Positions 17,601 to 25,089 are shown, counted from the stretch's first letter. The stretch: 64,000 nt of DNA from Streptomyces sp. NRRL S-1022 (GCF_000720135.1 NZ_JOIU01000003.1:1-64000), one strand, 5' to 3'. Made by a program: numbers and translations. The notes: generated by a model not told the origin, from the sequence alone.

Positions 17601-18364
17601 ACCAGGCCACCGCCCCGCAGCACCGCCCCGAGCCGCACCCCGAGCCCACCGCGCTCACCCCCGAGGAGGCCCGCACCGTCGCCTCCTGGGACCGCGACCT
17701 GGACGCCCTCACCGGGGAGCTGCTGCGTGCCCGGCGTACCGTCACCGACGTCCCGCTGCCCGCCACCCTCACCGCCACCCAGCTGCTACGGCTCGCCGAG
17801 GACCCCGACGGGCTCGCACAGGAACTCGCGCGCCCCATGCCGCGCCCCCCGCAACCGGCCGCACGCCGGGGCACCCGGTTCCACGCATGGGTGGAAACGC
17901 GCTTCGAGGAACTGACGCTGCCCCTGCTGGAACCGGACGAGCTGCCCGGCAGCGACGCAGAGATCGCCGACGAACGCGACCTGGAAACCCTGAAGGAAGC
18001 CTTCGAACGCACCGAGTACGCCCGGCGCACCCCGTACCGGGTCGAGGCCCCCTTCCAGCTCACCCTCGCCGGCCGCGTCGTCCGGGGGCGCATCGACGCC
18101 GTCTACAGACACGGCGACGGCGAGGAGACGACGTACGAGATCCTCGACTGGAAGACCGGCCGTACCGGCACCGCCGACCCCCTCCAGCTCGCCGTGTACC
18201 GGCTCGCCTGGGCCGAGCAGCAGGGCGTACCGCCCGAGTCGGTCACGGCCGCCTTCCTGTACGTACGCACCGGAGAGGTCGTACGCCCCCGGCAGCTGCC
18301 GGACCGGGCCGCACTCGAACGACTCCTCACCGGTGAGACGGAGAGCACACAGGAGGCGACCTGA
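14648..18364 (+). CDS. adnB: AdnB-like helicase-nuclease (UvrD-type motor plus PD-(D/E)XK)
   Basis: 1,238 residues. Motor motifs: AGAGSGKTTV, LLDEYQDTS, GDPCQAIYGWRGA, and LTAHKSKGLEWDVV. The C-terminal nuclease shows GTRFHAWVE, GRIDAVY and LDWKTGRTG, without the Fe-S cysteines of AdnA. It partners AdnA in resecting double-strand breaks. Between motor and nuclease (about residues 870-1000) lies a long acidic, low-complexity insert, including eight five-residue repeats encoded at 17360-17479. That makes the protein longer than the roughly 1,100 residues of mycobacterial AdnB. The ATG follows an intergenic gap of about 110 bases after adnA. Confidence 0.9.
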   Translation: MSARITDPEQLKELLGIPFTPEQTACITAPPAPQVIVAGAGSGKTTVMAARVVWLVGTGQVAPEQVLGLTFTNKAAGELAERVRTALIKAGVTDPDALPSPDRHPSTTALRADTLWWDPDNPPGEPVISTYHAFAGRLLTDHGLRIGLEPSSRLLADATRYQLAARVLREAPGPYPALTRSFADLVSDLLTLDSELAEHLVEPEDLRAWDARLLRTLEGAKLTNADLRKVPETAAARRELAALVQRYRAAKRQRDLLDFGDQIALSARLAGIPEVGRLLREEFRVVLLDEYQDTSVAQRVLLAGLFGDGTGHPVTAVGDPCQAIYGWRGASVANLDDFPDHFAHADGRPAARQALSENRRSGGRLLNLANGLATPLRAMHAGVEALRPAPGAEHDGTVRCALLPTHAEEIDWIADSLAHLVRTGTPPGEIAVLCRTATDFAEIQGALVARDIPVEVVGLSGLLHLPEIADLVAVCEVLQDPGANASLVRLLTGPRWRIGPRDLALLGRRARLLVAHARVDGGDDPDRRLAEAVEGVDPSEVISLADALDTFLETPLEDGDDDGLPFSPDARVRFARLAAELRDLRRSLSDPLMDVLHRVLAVTGLEVELSASPHALAARRRETLSNFLDTAASFAAGDGEATLLAFLGFLRTAAQYEKGLDNALPGGENTVKVLTAHKSKGLEWDVVAVPGLVTGTFPSAQGREKWTAQAKVLPHALRGDTDTLPDVDSWDARGMKAFHEAMKDHQHTEELRLGYVTFTRPRSLLLGSGHWWGPSQKKPRGPSDFLRALYDHCAAGHGEIEAWADEPAEDEENPALHTAGADQVWPLPLDAAALARRRAAAETVLAHLDTLAAQPAGHRPALHDPAGDEHPDWPAPPDDDPYEEPYPDPYGEEPYEDFPYEGDFAHEDSAHEDSAHEDSAHEDAAYKDSVFDDSAFGDSAFEGYAEGLPPYDDPAPGEASPVGEPAPGTPGGRDSRNAGRPVVPHQATAPQHRPEPHPEPTALTPEEARTVASWDRDLDALTGELLRARRTVTDVPLPATLTATQLLRLAEDPDGLAQELARPMPRPPQPAARRGTRFHAWVETRFEELTLPLLEPDELPGSDAEIADERDLETLKEAFERTEYARRTPYRVEAPFQLTLAGRVVRGRIDAVYRHGDGEETTYEILDWKTGRTGTADPLQLAVYRLAWAEQQGVPPESVTAAFLYVRTGEVVRPRQLPDRAALERLLTGETESTQEAT
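17360..17479 (+). repeat. 15-bp tandem repeats inside adnB (8 units)
   Basis: Eight in-frame 15-base units. The first three are identical GCCCACGAGGACTCC, the fourth differs by one base, and the last four are diverged. They encode residues 905-944 as (A/V)(H/Y/F)(E/K/D/G)(D/G)(S/A/Y). The identical 5' units and degenerate 3' units indicate recent slippage expansion in an acidic linker. Confidence 0.9.
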
Positions 18365-18417
18365 GTGTGACCAACCGCCCGCCGAGGATGCCGGTGCGGG
18401 CCGATAGGCTCGGGAGC

Positions 18418-19821
18418 ATGAGCCAGACCCCGGACAGTGCCGTCCGCACGTACATCGAGCAGCACCGCGCCGCCTTCCTCGACGACCTCTCCGCATGGCT
18501 GCGCATCCCCTCCGTGTCGGCCCAGCCCGACCACGCGACCGACGTACGGCACAGCGCGGACTGGCTCGCCGCCAAGCTCAAGGAGACCGGCTTCCCCACC
18601 GCCGAGGTCTGGCAGACCCCCGGCGCCCCCGCCGTCTTCGCCGAGTGGCCCTCGGACGATCCGGACGCACCCACCGTCCTGGTCTACGGTCACCACGACG
18701 TGCAGCCCGCCGCCCGCGAGGACGGCTGGGACAGCGACCCCTTCGAACCGGTCGTCCGCGACAACCGCCTCTACGCGCGCGGGGCGGCCGACGACAAGGG
18801 CCAGGTGTTCTTCCACACACTCGGTGTCCGCGCCCACCTCGCCGCCACCGGCCGCACCACACCCGCCGTCCACCTCAAGCTCCTGATCGAGGGCGAGGAG
18901 GAGTCCGGCTCCCCGCACTTCCGGGCCCTGGTCGAGGAACAGGCGGGACGGCTCGCCGCCGACGCCGTGATCGTCTCCGACACCGGCATGTGGTCCGAGG
19001 ACACCCCGACCGTGTGCACCGGCATGCGCGGCCTCGCCGAGTGCGAGATCCGGCTGTACGGCCCCGACCAGGACATCCACTCCGGCTCCTTCGGCGGCGC
19101 CGTCCCCAACCCGGCCGCCGCCGCCGCCCGCCTGGTCGCCGCCCTCCACGACGACCACGCGCGCGTGGCGATCCCCGGCTTCTACGACGGCATCGTCGAG
19201 CTGACCGATCGCGAGCGCGAGCTGTTCGCCGAGCTGCCCTTCGACGAGCAGCGCTGGCTGCGCACCGCCAAGTCCCACGCCGCCCACGGCGAGGCCGGGC
19301 ACACCACCCTGGAGCGCATCTGGGCCCGCCCCACCGCCGAGGTCAACGGCATCGGCGGCGGCTACCAGGGCCCCGGCAGCAAGACGATCATCCCCGCCAC
19401 GGCCACGGTGAAGCTGTCCTTCCGGCTGGTCGCCGGCCAGGACCCCGACCACATCGAGCGGGCCGTCCGCGCCTGGGCCGCCGGCCAGGTGCCCGCCGGC
19501 ATCCGCTGCGAGACCGACTTCGGCTCCGCCACGCGCCCGTGCCTGACCCCGCTCGACCACCCCGCGCTGCAGTCCGTGGTCCGCGCCATGGGCCGCGCCT
19601 TCCAGCAGCCCGTCCGCTTCACCCGGGAAGGCGGCTCCGGACCCGCCGCCGACCTCCAGGAAGTCCTCGGCGCCCCCGTCCTCTTCCTGGGCATCTCCGT
19701 CCCGTCCGACGGCTGGCACGCGCCCAACGAGAAGGTCGAGCTGGACCTCCTCCTCAAGGGCGTCGAGACCAGCGCCTACCTGTGGGGTGACCTGGCCGGC
19801 AACTGGCGTACCGCACCCTGA
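18418..19821 (+). CDS. M20-family metallopeptidase (dipeptidase)
   Basis: 467 residues from the ATG at 18418; a longer frame upstream starts in the adnB gap without a better ribosome site. The zinc site is visible: H93 in GHHDVQP, D126 in AADDKG, the general-base and ligand glutamates in EGEEESGS (E160/E161), and D in SDTGMW. A dimerisation lid lies between about residues 200 and 350. These cytoplasmic enzymes hydrolyse dipeptides or acyl-amino acids. It runs in the same direction as adnAB and nudC but is separated from nudC by about 150 bases. The exact substrate cannot be set. Confidence 0.88.
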   Translation: MSQTPDSAVRTYIEQHRAAFLDDLSAWLRIPSVSAQPDHATDVRHSADWLAAKLKETGFPTAEVWQTPGAPAVFAEWPSDDPDAPTVLVYGHHDVQPAAREDGWDSDPFEPVVRDNRLYARGAADDKGQVFFHTLGVRAHLAATGRTTPAVHLKLLIEGEEESGSPHFRALVEEQAGRLAADAVIVSDTGMWSEDTPTVCTGMRGLAECEIRLYGPDQDIHSGSFGGAVPNPAAAAARLVAALHDDHARVAIPGFYDGIVELTDRERELFAELPFDEQRWLRTAKSHAAHGEAGHTTLERIWARPTAEVNGIGGGYQGPGSKTIIPATATVKLSFRLVAGQDPDHIERAVRAWAAGQVPAGIRCETDFGSATRPCLTPLDHPALQSVVRAMGRAFQQPVRFTREGGSGPAADLQEVLGAPVLFLGISVPSDGWHAPNEKVELDLLLKGVETSAYLWGDLAGNWRTAP

Positions 19822-19976
19822 CCGGCCGGCGCCGTACGGAAGGTCAGCGCGCGCGGGGCACACTTGAAGGACCGCCCGCCCCGCCCCGGCCACGCCCGGA
19901 CCGGTGCCCTCCCGCCCTACATCCCGCCGAACCGCCCGCCGAAAGATCCGCTGCACTGGGGGAGTTGGAAGCACCC

Positions 19977-20924
19977 GTGACCACCACCTGGACCGACGAC
20001 ACAGCCGACCGACCCATCTCGCTGACCGCCCCGAGCGGCATCGACCGCGCCGCCCACCACCGGCTGGACGAGGCCTGGCTCGCGGCGGCATGGAGCCACC
20101 CCACGACCCGCTGCTTCGTGGTCTCCGGCGGCCAGGTGCTCATCGACGAGACCCCGGACGGCCGGACGGAACTCGTCATGACCCCGTCCTTCGAGGCCCC
20201 CCTGACCGAGGCGCACCGCTACTTCCTCGGCATCGACGAGGACGGCGTCAGCTACTTCGCGCTCCAGAAGGACTCGCTGCCCGGCCGCATCGACCAGTCC
20301 GCCCGCCCGGCGGGGCTCCGCGAAGCCGGCCTGCTGCTCTCCCCGCGCGACACCGGTCTCATGGTCCACGCGGTCGGGCTGGAGAACTGGCAGCGCACCC
20401 ACCGCTTCTGCTCCCGCTGCGGCGAGCGCACGGTCATCGCGGCGGCCGGCCACATCCGCCGCTGCCAGGCCTGCGGCGCCGAGCACTACCCGCGCACCGA
20501 CCCGGCCGTGATCATGGCGGTCACCGACGAGGACGACCGCATCCTGCTCGGCCGCCAGGTCCACTGGCCCGAGGGCCGCTTCTCCACGCTCGCCGGATTC
20601 GTCGAGCCCGGCGAGTCCATCGAGCAGGCGGTGCGCCGCGAGGTCGCCGAGGAGGTCGGGGTCACCGTCGGCCAGGTCGAGTACGTCGCCAGCCAGCCCT
20701 GGCCCTTCCCGTCCAGCCTGATGCTCGGCTTCATGGCCCGCGCCACCTCCACCGAGATCGACGTCGACGGCGACGAGATCCACGAGGCCCGCTGGTTCTC
20801 CCGCGAGGAACTGCACGCGGCCTTCGAGTCCGGCGAGGTCCTGCCGCCGTACGGCATCTCCATCGCGGCCCGCCTGATCGAGATGTGGTACGGCAAGCCC
20901 CTGCCGACCCGCAGCTTCGTCTGA
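19977..20924 (+). CDS. nudC: NAD(+) diphosphatase / RNA decapping Nudix hydrolase NudC
   Basis: About 315 residues from the GTG at 19977, which has GGAAG close upstream; a TTG four codons earlier is less likely. An N-terminal NudC domain is followed by a zinc ribbon (CSRCGE and CQACGAEHYPR). The Nudix box then starts GFVEPGESIEQA and ends REVAEEVG. The downstream SQPWPFPSSLMLGF is the SQPWPFPxS signature specific to NudC. The enzyme cleaves NAD(H) to NMN(H) and AMP and can remove NAD caps from RNA. The mycoredoxin gene converges on it, with a shared terminator. Confidence 0.93.
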   Translation: MTTTWTDDTADRPISLTAPSGIDRAAHHRLDEAWLAAAWSHPTTRCFVVSGGQVLIDETPDGRTELVMTPSFEAPLTEAHRYFLGIDEDGVSYFALQKDSLPGRIDQSARPAGLREAGLLLSPRDTGLMVHAVGLENWQRTHRFCSRCGERTVIAAAGHIRRCQACGAEHYPRTDPAVIMAVTDEDDRILLGRQVHWPEGRFSTLAGFVEPGESIEQAVRREVAEEVGVTVGQVEYVASQPWPFPSSLMLGFMARATSTEIDVDGDEIHEARWFSREELHAAFESGEVLPPYGISIAARLIEMWYGKPLPTRSFV

Positions 20925-20930
20925 GACGCG

Positions 20931-20973
20931 AACGGCGGCCCCTGAGCCTGGTGAGGACTCGGGAGCCGCCGTT
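20931..20973. terminator. Bidirectional terminator between nudC and mrx1
   Basis: AACGGCGGC (20931-20939) and GCCGCCGTT (20965-20973) close a hairpin that continues inward through CCC/GGG with one mismatch. It lies between convergent genes. Confidence 0.7.
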
Positions 20974-20988
20974 CGGCGCAGCTCGGGC

Positions 20989-21231
20989 TTACGCGGCGAG
21001 CTTCTGCTTGACCTGGGCCAGCGACGGGTTCGTCAGCGTGGAGCCGTCCGCGAAGAGCACGGTCGGGACGGTCTGGTTTCCGCCGTTCGCCTTCTCCACG
21101 AAAGCGGCGGACTCCGGGTCCTGCTCGATGTTGATCTCGGTGTAGGCGATGCCCTCCCGGTCCATCTGGCTCTTCAGCCGCCGGCAGTAACCGCACCAAG
21201 TCGTGCTGTACATCGTGACAGTGCCCTGCAT
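20989..21231 (-). CDS. mrx1: Mycoredoxin (glutaredoxin-like mycothiol-dependent reductase)
   Basis: 80 residues from the ATG at 21231, where the thioredoxin fold begins; a longer in-frame start adds 24 unlikely residues. The active site is TTWCGYCRRLK (Cys13, Cys16), with the cis-proline in TVPTVLF and a GG motif nearby. Mycoredoxins reduce mixed disulfides between proteins and mycothiol. Upstream on the same strand is a perfect SigmaR promoter, placing it in the thiol-oxidative stress regulon whose sigma factor is encoded at 53.7 kb. It is divergent from uvrD2. Confidence 0.92.
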   Translation of the reverse strand: MQGTVTMYSTTWCGYCRRLKSQMDREGIAYTEINIEQDPESAAFVEKANGGNQTVPTVLFADGSTLTNPSLAQVKQKLAA

Positions 21232-21280
21232 CTCTCTCTCGCTCTCCTCAGCCAGCTCGGAAAAGGTCGTGCAGGGTGAG

Positions 21281-21306
21281 AACGTAAGCGACCGGCCCGC
21301 CATTCC
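21281..21306 (-). promoter_or_regulatory. SigmaR-type promoter for mrx1
   Basis: Read on the minus strand, GGAAT (21302-21306) is followed after exactly 18 bases by GTT (21281-21283), the SigmaR consensus GGAAT-N18-GTT. The -10 lies about 50 bases from the chosen mrx1 ATG at 21231. Confidence 0.8.
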
Positions 21307-21414
21307 CGGCCGGGATCCGCCCCGGCGAGTCCCTGCTCAAGAGGCAGTCGTCGAAAGACCGCGATCACGCGGCCGTCATCGGGTGTCCCGTGATTAATAC
21401 GACCGCGAGCCCCT

Positions 21415-21426
21415 GCCTGTGGACAA
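21415..21426 (-). promoter_or_regulatory. DnaA-box sequence upstream of uvrD2
   Basis: Minus-strand reading TTGTCCACAGGC includes TTGTCCACA, the GC-adapted Streptomyces DnaA box. It lies about 40 bases before the uvrD2 start, in the mrx1-uvrD2 divergent gap (21232-21465). Confidence 0.5.
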
Positions 21427-21465
21427 CCGGCGCAGCCGCCCCGGGCGACCTGGCAGCATGGCTGT

Positions 21466-23688
21466 GTGACAGCAGCAACGCACTCCACTCTCTTCCCGCA
21501 GGGCACCGGTGACTCCCCGCAGCCGGGGCCGCCGAGTGACGCCGACGCGGTGCTCCAGGGGCTCGACCCCGAGCAGCGCGAGGTGGCCACCGCCCTGCAC
21601 GGACCGGTGTGCGTCCTGGCCGGAGCCGGCACGGGCAAGACCCGGGCCATCACCCACCGCATCGCCTACGGAGTCCGCGCCGGCATCCTGCCCCCCTCCA
21701 GCGTGCTCGCCGTCACCTTCACCAACCGCGCCGCCGGAGAGATGCGCGGCCGGCTGCGCCAGCTCGGTGCCCAGGGCGTCCAGGCCCGCACCTTCCACTC
21801 CGCCGCCCTCCGCCAGCTCCAGTACTTCTGGCCGAAAGCGATCGGCGGCTCCCTGCCCCGCATCGTCGACCGCAAGATCCAACTCGTCGCCGACGCCGCC
21901 GCCACCCTCGGCACCCGGCTCGACCGCAACGAGCTGCGCGACGTGACCGCCGAGATCGAATGGTGCAAGGTCACCCAGACCGTCCCCGCCGACTACCCGT
22001 ACGCGGCTGCGAAGGCCGGCCGTGAAACCCCCCGCGACCCGGCCGAGATCGCCCATCTCTACACCGCCTACGAAGACCTCAAGCGCGACCGCGCCGTCAT
22101 CGACTTCGAAGACGTCCTGCTGCTCACCGTCGCCATCCTCCAGGACCGCAACGACATCGCCGAACAGGTCCGTGCCCAGTACCAGCACTTCGTCGTCGAC
22201 GAATACCAGGACGTCAGCCCGCTCCAGCAGCGGCTGCTGGACCTATGGCTGGGCGACCGTGACAACCTGTGCGTCGTCGGAGACGCCAGCCAGACCATCT
22301 ACTCCTTCACAGGAGCAACGCCCGACCATCTCCTCGATTTCCGTCTGCGCCACCCCGGAGCCACCGTCGTCAAACTGGTCCGCGACTACCGCTCCACCCC
22401 CCAGGTCGTCCACCTCGCCAACGCCCTGCTCACCCAGGCCCGAGGCCGCGCCGCCGACCACCGGCTGGAACTCGTCTCCCAGCGCTCCCCCGGCCCCGAA
22501 CCCGTCTACACCGAATACACCGACGAACCCGCCGAGGCCGAAGGCGCCGCCCGCCGCATCCGCGAACTGATCGACGCCGGCGTCCCCGCCGCCGAGATCG
22601 CCGTCCTGTTCCGCACGAACTCCCAGTCCGAGACCTACGAACAGGCACTCGCCGACGTCGGCGTCCCCTACCAGCTGCGCGGCGCCGAACGCTTCTTCGA
22701 CCGGCCCGAGATCCGCAAGGCCGGCATCGCCCTGCGCGGCGCCGCCCGCTTCGGCGGCAACGACTCCCTCCTCGACGACGTCGTCGACCTGCCCGGTCAG
22801 GTGCGCGCCGTCCTCTCCGGCGAAGGCTGGACCAGCGAACCCCCGGCCGGCTCCGGCGCCGTCAGGGAACGCTGGGAATCCCTGGCCGCGCTCGTCAACC
22901 TCGCCCACGACCTCGCCGCCGCCCGGCCCCGGGCCACCCTCGCCGACTTCGTGACGGAACTGGAGGAGCGGGCCAACGCCCAGCACGCCCCCACCGTCCA
23001 AGGCGTCACCCTCGCCTCCCTGCACGCCGCCAAGGGCCTGGAATGGGACGTCGTCTTCCTCGTCGGCATCGCGGAGGGCATGCTGCCCATCACCTACGCC
23101 CGCACCGACGAACAGATCGAGGAGGAACGCCGCCTCCTCTACGTCGGCGTCACCCGCGCCCGGGAACGCCTCCACCTCTCCTGGGCCCTGTCCCGCTCAC
23201 CGGGCGGACGCCCCAACCGCCGGCCCAGCCGGTTCCTCGACGGACTGCGCCCCGGCACCACCCCCACCGTCGGACACACCGGCGCCGGCGTGGGCGCGGG
23301 CGTCGAGCGCGGCATCCCCGCAAGCACCGCCACAGCCCCCCGGCGCGTCCAGCGCACCCCGGCCCGCTGCAGGGTCTGCGGCCGCACCCTCACCGACGCG
23401 GGCGAGATGAAACTGATGCGCTGCGCCGACTGCCCCTCGGACATGGACGAAGGACTCTACGAACGGCTCCGTGAGTGGCGCGCGGTCCAGGCCGAGCGCA
23501 GCGGCCAGCCGGACTTCTGCGTCTTCACCGACCGGACCTTGATGGCCATCGCCGAAGCATGCCCGGAAAGTCCCGCCGAGCTCTCCCGCATCCCCGGCGT
23601 CCTCAGCCGCAAGCTGCGCAGCTACGGAGCCGACGTTCTGGCCATCTGCGCAGGCCAGGAGCCCGGCCAGGACGACGGCGGCGACTGA
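21466..23688 (+). CDS. uvrD2: ATP-dependent DNA helicase UvrD2 with HRDC domain
   Basis: 740 residues from a GTG. Superfamily 1A motifs: AGAGTGKTRA, VVDEYQDVS, GDASQTIYSFTGA, LVRDYRSTPQVV, and ASLHAAKGLEWDVVF, then VTRARERLHL. A four-cysteine knot (CRVCG and CADCP, about residues 640-662) links to a C-terminal HRDC domain, as in mycobacterial UvrD2, where the cysteine module is needed for helicase activity. It is a 3'-5' helicase for repair or replication-associated unwinding. It lies directly upstream of the wblC leader, the same order as uvrD2-whiB7 in mycobacteria. Confidence 0.92.
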   Translation: MTAATHSTLFPQGTGDSPQPGPPSDADAVLQGLDPEQREVATALHGPVCVLAGAGTGKTRAITHRIAYGVRAGILPPSSVLAVTFTNRAAGEMRGRLRQLGAQGVQARTFHSAALRQLQYFWPKAIGGSLPRIVDRKIQLVADAAATLGTRLDRNELRDVTAEIEWCKVTQTVPADYPYAAAKAGRETPRDPAEIAHLYTAYEDLKRDRAVIDFEDVLLLTVAILQDRNDIAEQVRAQYQHFVVDEYQDVSPLQQRLLDLWLGDRDNLCVVGDASQTIYSFTGATPDHLLDFRLRHPGATVVKLVRDYRSTPQVVHLANALLTQARGRAADHRLELVSQRSPGPEPVYTEYTDEPAEAEGAARRIRELIDAGVPAAEIAVLFRTNSQSETYEQALADVGVPYQLRGAERFFDRPEIRKAGIALRGAARFGGNDSLLDDVVDLPGQVRAVLSGEGWTSEPPAGSGAVRERWESLAALVNLAHDLAAARPRATLADFVTELEERANAQHAPTVQGVTLASLHAAKGLEWDVVFLVGIAEGMLPITYARTDEQIEEERRLLYVGVTRARERLHLSWALSRSPGGRPNRRPSRFLDGLRPGTTPTVGHTGAGVGAGVERGIPASTATAPRRVQRTPARCRVCGRTLTDAGEMKLMRCADCPSDMDEGLYERLREWRAVQAERSGQPDFCVFTDRTLMAIAEACPESPAELSRIPGVLSRKLRSYGADVLAICAGQEPGQDDGGD

Positions 23689-23701
23689 TGCCAACTCGTC
23701 G

Positions 23702-23741
23702 AAAAAATAGTTTGCGCATGCGCCAGCAATCCCCATAGGTT
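23702..23741 (+). promoter_or_regulatory. Candidate WblC/WhiB7-type autoregulated promoter
   Basis: An AT-rich AAAAAATAG (23702-23710), very unusual at this GC content, sits immediately before a -35-like TTGCGC (23712-23717). A -10-like TAGGTT (23736-23741) follows an 18-base spacer. WhiB7 with SigmaA is known to recognise an AT-rich patch just upstream of -35 through its AT-hook. The promoter starts the long wblC leader. Confidence 0.6.
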
Positions 23742-23746
23742 CTAGG

Positions 23747-23785
23747 CACGGAAACGGCGGGCCTTCTCGAAGGCCCGGTTCCGTG
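23747..23785 (+). other. Leader hairpin 1 of wblC
   Basis: An outer arm CACGGAAAC pairs with GTTCCGTG (one bulged A) and an inner GGGCCTT pairs with AAGGCCC around the loop CTCG. It lies just past the predicted transcription start. It could stabilise the leader or terminate uvrD2 read-through. Confidence 0.55.
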
Positions 23786-23852
23786 TTGTACTTGCATATC
23801 CGAACGGACTGGCTCACCCCAGTCCCAGAGACGCCGAGAGGAGGCGAGTCCA

Positions 23853-24176
23853 GTGATCAGCATCAACATCAGCAACACCGTCAGCGCGGCCAAACTGACC
23901 GATCGCTCGACCGTCTCCACGTGCATGCTCGGCGCCTCGAACCAGGGCACCGGTCTGTCCGGCATCCGTGCCGTGCGTCCGGCGTCCTCCGTTGCCCTCG
24001 CGGGTCTTCCCATCCGTGAGCGCAACGAGCGACCGACCAAGGCACTGGAAGCGGTAGCGGCACAGGCACACGCCTATGCCTTTGCGGCGGCCGGTGCCGG
24101 ATTCCGGAAGCAGACGACGCAGCACCACCTGATGTGGGCCTTCCGTGGGCCAGAACCCTGGAGTGATCCGGCCTGA
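23853..24176 (+). CDS. Candidate regulatory upstream ORF in the wblC leader (107 aa)
   Basis: A GTG start with a strong GAGAGGAGG site eight bases upstream. The product is 107 residues, starts MISINISNTVSAAKL and resembles no family I know. It lies between the wblC promoter and the wblC gene. Its TGA (24174-24176) falls inside the 5' arm of a perfect 11-bp hairpin (24168-24192), and a strong terminator follows 24 bases later. Ribosomes finishing or stalling here would change folding of those hairpins. WhiB7 in mycobacteria is controlled by an upstream ORF and terminator in its leader, so a similar role is likely. GC3 falls off in the last third. Confidence 0.55.
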   Translation: MISINISNTVSAAKLTDRSTVSTCMLGASNQGTGLSGIRAVRPASSVALAGLPIRERNERPTKALEAVAAQAHAYAFAAAGAGFRKQTTQHHLMWAFRGPEPWSDPA

Positions 24177-24192
24177 TCGTCGATCAGGCCGG
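24168..24192 (+). other. Perfect hairpin overlapping the upstream-ORF stop codon
   Basis: CCGGCCTGATC (24168-24178) and GATCAGGCCGG (24182-24192) pair over 11 positions with a three-base loop. The stop TGA of the upstream ORF is at 24174-24176, inside the 5' arm, so a terminating ribosome must melt it. Confidence 0.65.
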
Positions 24193-24200
24193 CGCCTTCA

Positions 24201-24243
24201 GGGCCGCGGAACCCCATCCGGGATCCGCGGCCCTTCTGTTTGT
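24201..24243 (+). terminator. Terminator/attenuator in the wblC leader
   Basis: GGGCCGCGGA (24201-24210) pairs with TCCGCGGCCC (24224-24233) over ten G/C-rich positions with a 13-base loop, followed by the U-rich TTCTGTTTGT. It lies 24 bases after the upstream-ORF stop and about 110 bases before wblC. It should end most transcripts unless folding is altered. A further hairpin, TGTCCCGA with TCGGGACA (24241-24248, 24274-24281), follows. Confidence 0.7.
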
Positions 24244-24350
24244 CCCGAACGGGGACGACGGAGCGAAGGGGCCTCGGGACAAGGAAAGAACCCGGTACCA
24301 CGCCGACACCCGGTCAACCGGCCGGAACGACCAGACGAGGAAGACCAATC

Positions 24351-24719
24351 GTGCAACTCGAAGCGCACGCCCCGTCCGTACCGCCTTCGCAAACGATCCC
24401 CCCGCCCGGCCTCACGGAGGACCCCACCTTGATCCCCCTCACCGCGCTCACCGCGCTCGACGACGCCATCGAGAACCTCGGCGTACCCGTCCCCTGCCGC
24501 TCCTACGACCCGGAGGTCTTCTTCGCCGAGTCGCCGGCGGACGTGGAGTACGCCAAGTCCCTCTGCCGCACCTGCCCGCTGATGGAGGCCTGCCTCGCCG
24601 GCGCCAAGGAGCGGCGCGAGCCCTGGGGCGTCTGGGGCGGCGAGCTCTTCGTCCAGGGCGTCGTCGTCGCCCGGAAGCGGCCGCGCGGCCGCCCGCGGAA
24701 GAACCCGGTCACGGCATGA
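24351..24719 (+). CDS. wblC: WblC/WhiB7-type [4Fe-4S] transcription factor for intrinsic antibiotic resistance
   Basis: 122 residues from the GTG at 24351, with GAGGAAG about eight bases upstream. Iron-sulfur ligands are C49, C72, C75 and C81; the WhiB turn GVWGGE is at 93-98. The C terminus carries the AT-hook RGRPRK (112-117), the feature that separates WhiB7/WblC from other Wbl proteins. It binds SigmaA region 4 and AT-rich DNA upstream of -35 to switch on resistance genes when ribosomes are inhibited. Promoter, upstream ORF and terminator in its leader indicate autoregulation plus attenuation. It overlaps the next gene by four bases. Confidence 0.92.
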   Translation: MQLEAHAPSVPPSQTIPPPGLTEDPTLIPLTALTALDDAIENLGVPVPCRSYDPEVFFAESPADVEYAKSLCRTCPLMEACLAGAKERREPWGVWGGELFVQGVVVARKRPRGRPRKNPVTA

Positions 24720-25039
24720 ACACCGCAGGAACGATCGATCGCCCCCTCACGCACGACCCCAAGAAGCAGGCCCCGATGAAGCCGTCCACCAGCGAGCCCG
24801 CCGGCTCCGCGACCCCAGACTTCACCATCACCGGCGCGACCGAAGTGCGCCAGAACAGGAACCACGAGATGCAACTCATGCAAGAAGCCCTGGCTCGTGC
24901 GCATATGCACGACCGGCTCCATGACGCGGTGAGCGAACGCCGGGCCATACGCCTGGCCGCCGCCCGGCGGATGCAGCGCCGGGCCGAGCGTGCCTCGCTG
25001 CGCGCCCGCCGCGCGCTCGCCATGGCCGTCATGCAGTAG
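24716..25039 (+). CDS. Small conserved basic protein cotranscribed with wblC
   Basis: 107 residues. The ATG overlaps the wblC TGA (ATGA), so the pair is translationally coupled and should be induced together with WblC. The first 40 residues are polar and disordered. The rest (about 45-107) is predicted to be a strongly basic, amphipathic helix with many Arg and Ala, including ARAHMHDRLHDAV and RRMQRRAERASLRARRA. That suggests RNA, ribosome or nucleic-acid contact, but no family is recognised and no function is claimed. Two hairpins follow. Confidence 0.7.
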   Translation: MNTAGTIDRPLTHDPKKQAPMKPSTSEPAGSATPDFTITGATEVRQNRNHEMQLMQEALARAHMHDRLHDAVSERRAIRLAAARRMQRRAERASLRARRALAMAVMQ

Positions 25040-25089
25040 AGAACACACCTGAGCAGCGGTGGCCTCCCGGACAGGGAGGCGAAGCTACC

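Noticed and set aside
14945..17638. An 897-codon minus-strand frame opposite adnB
   Set aside because: Same reason. Its runs of VGGVLVGGVLV merely mirror the 15-bp repeats of adnB.
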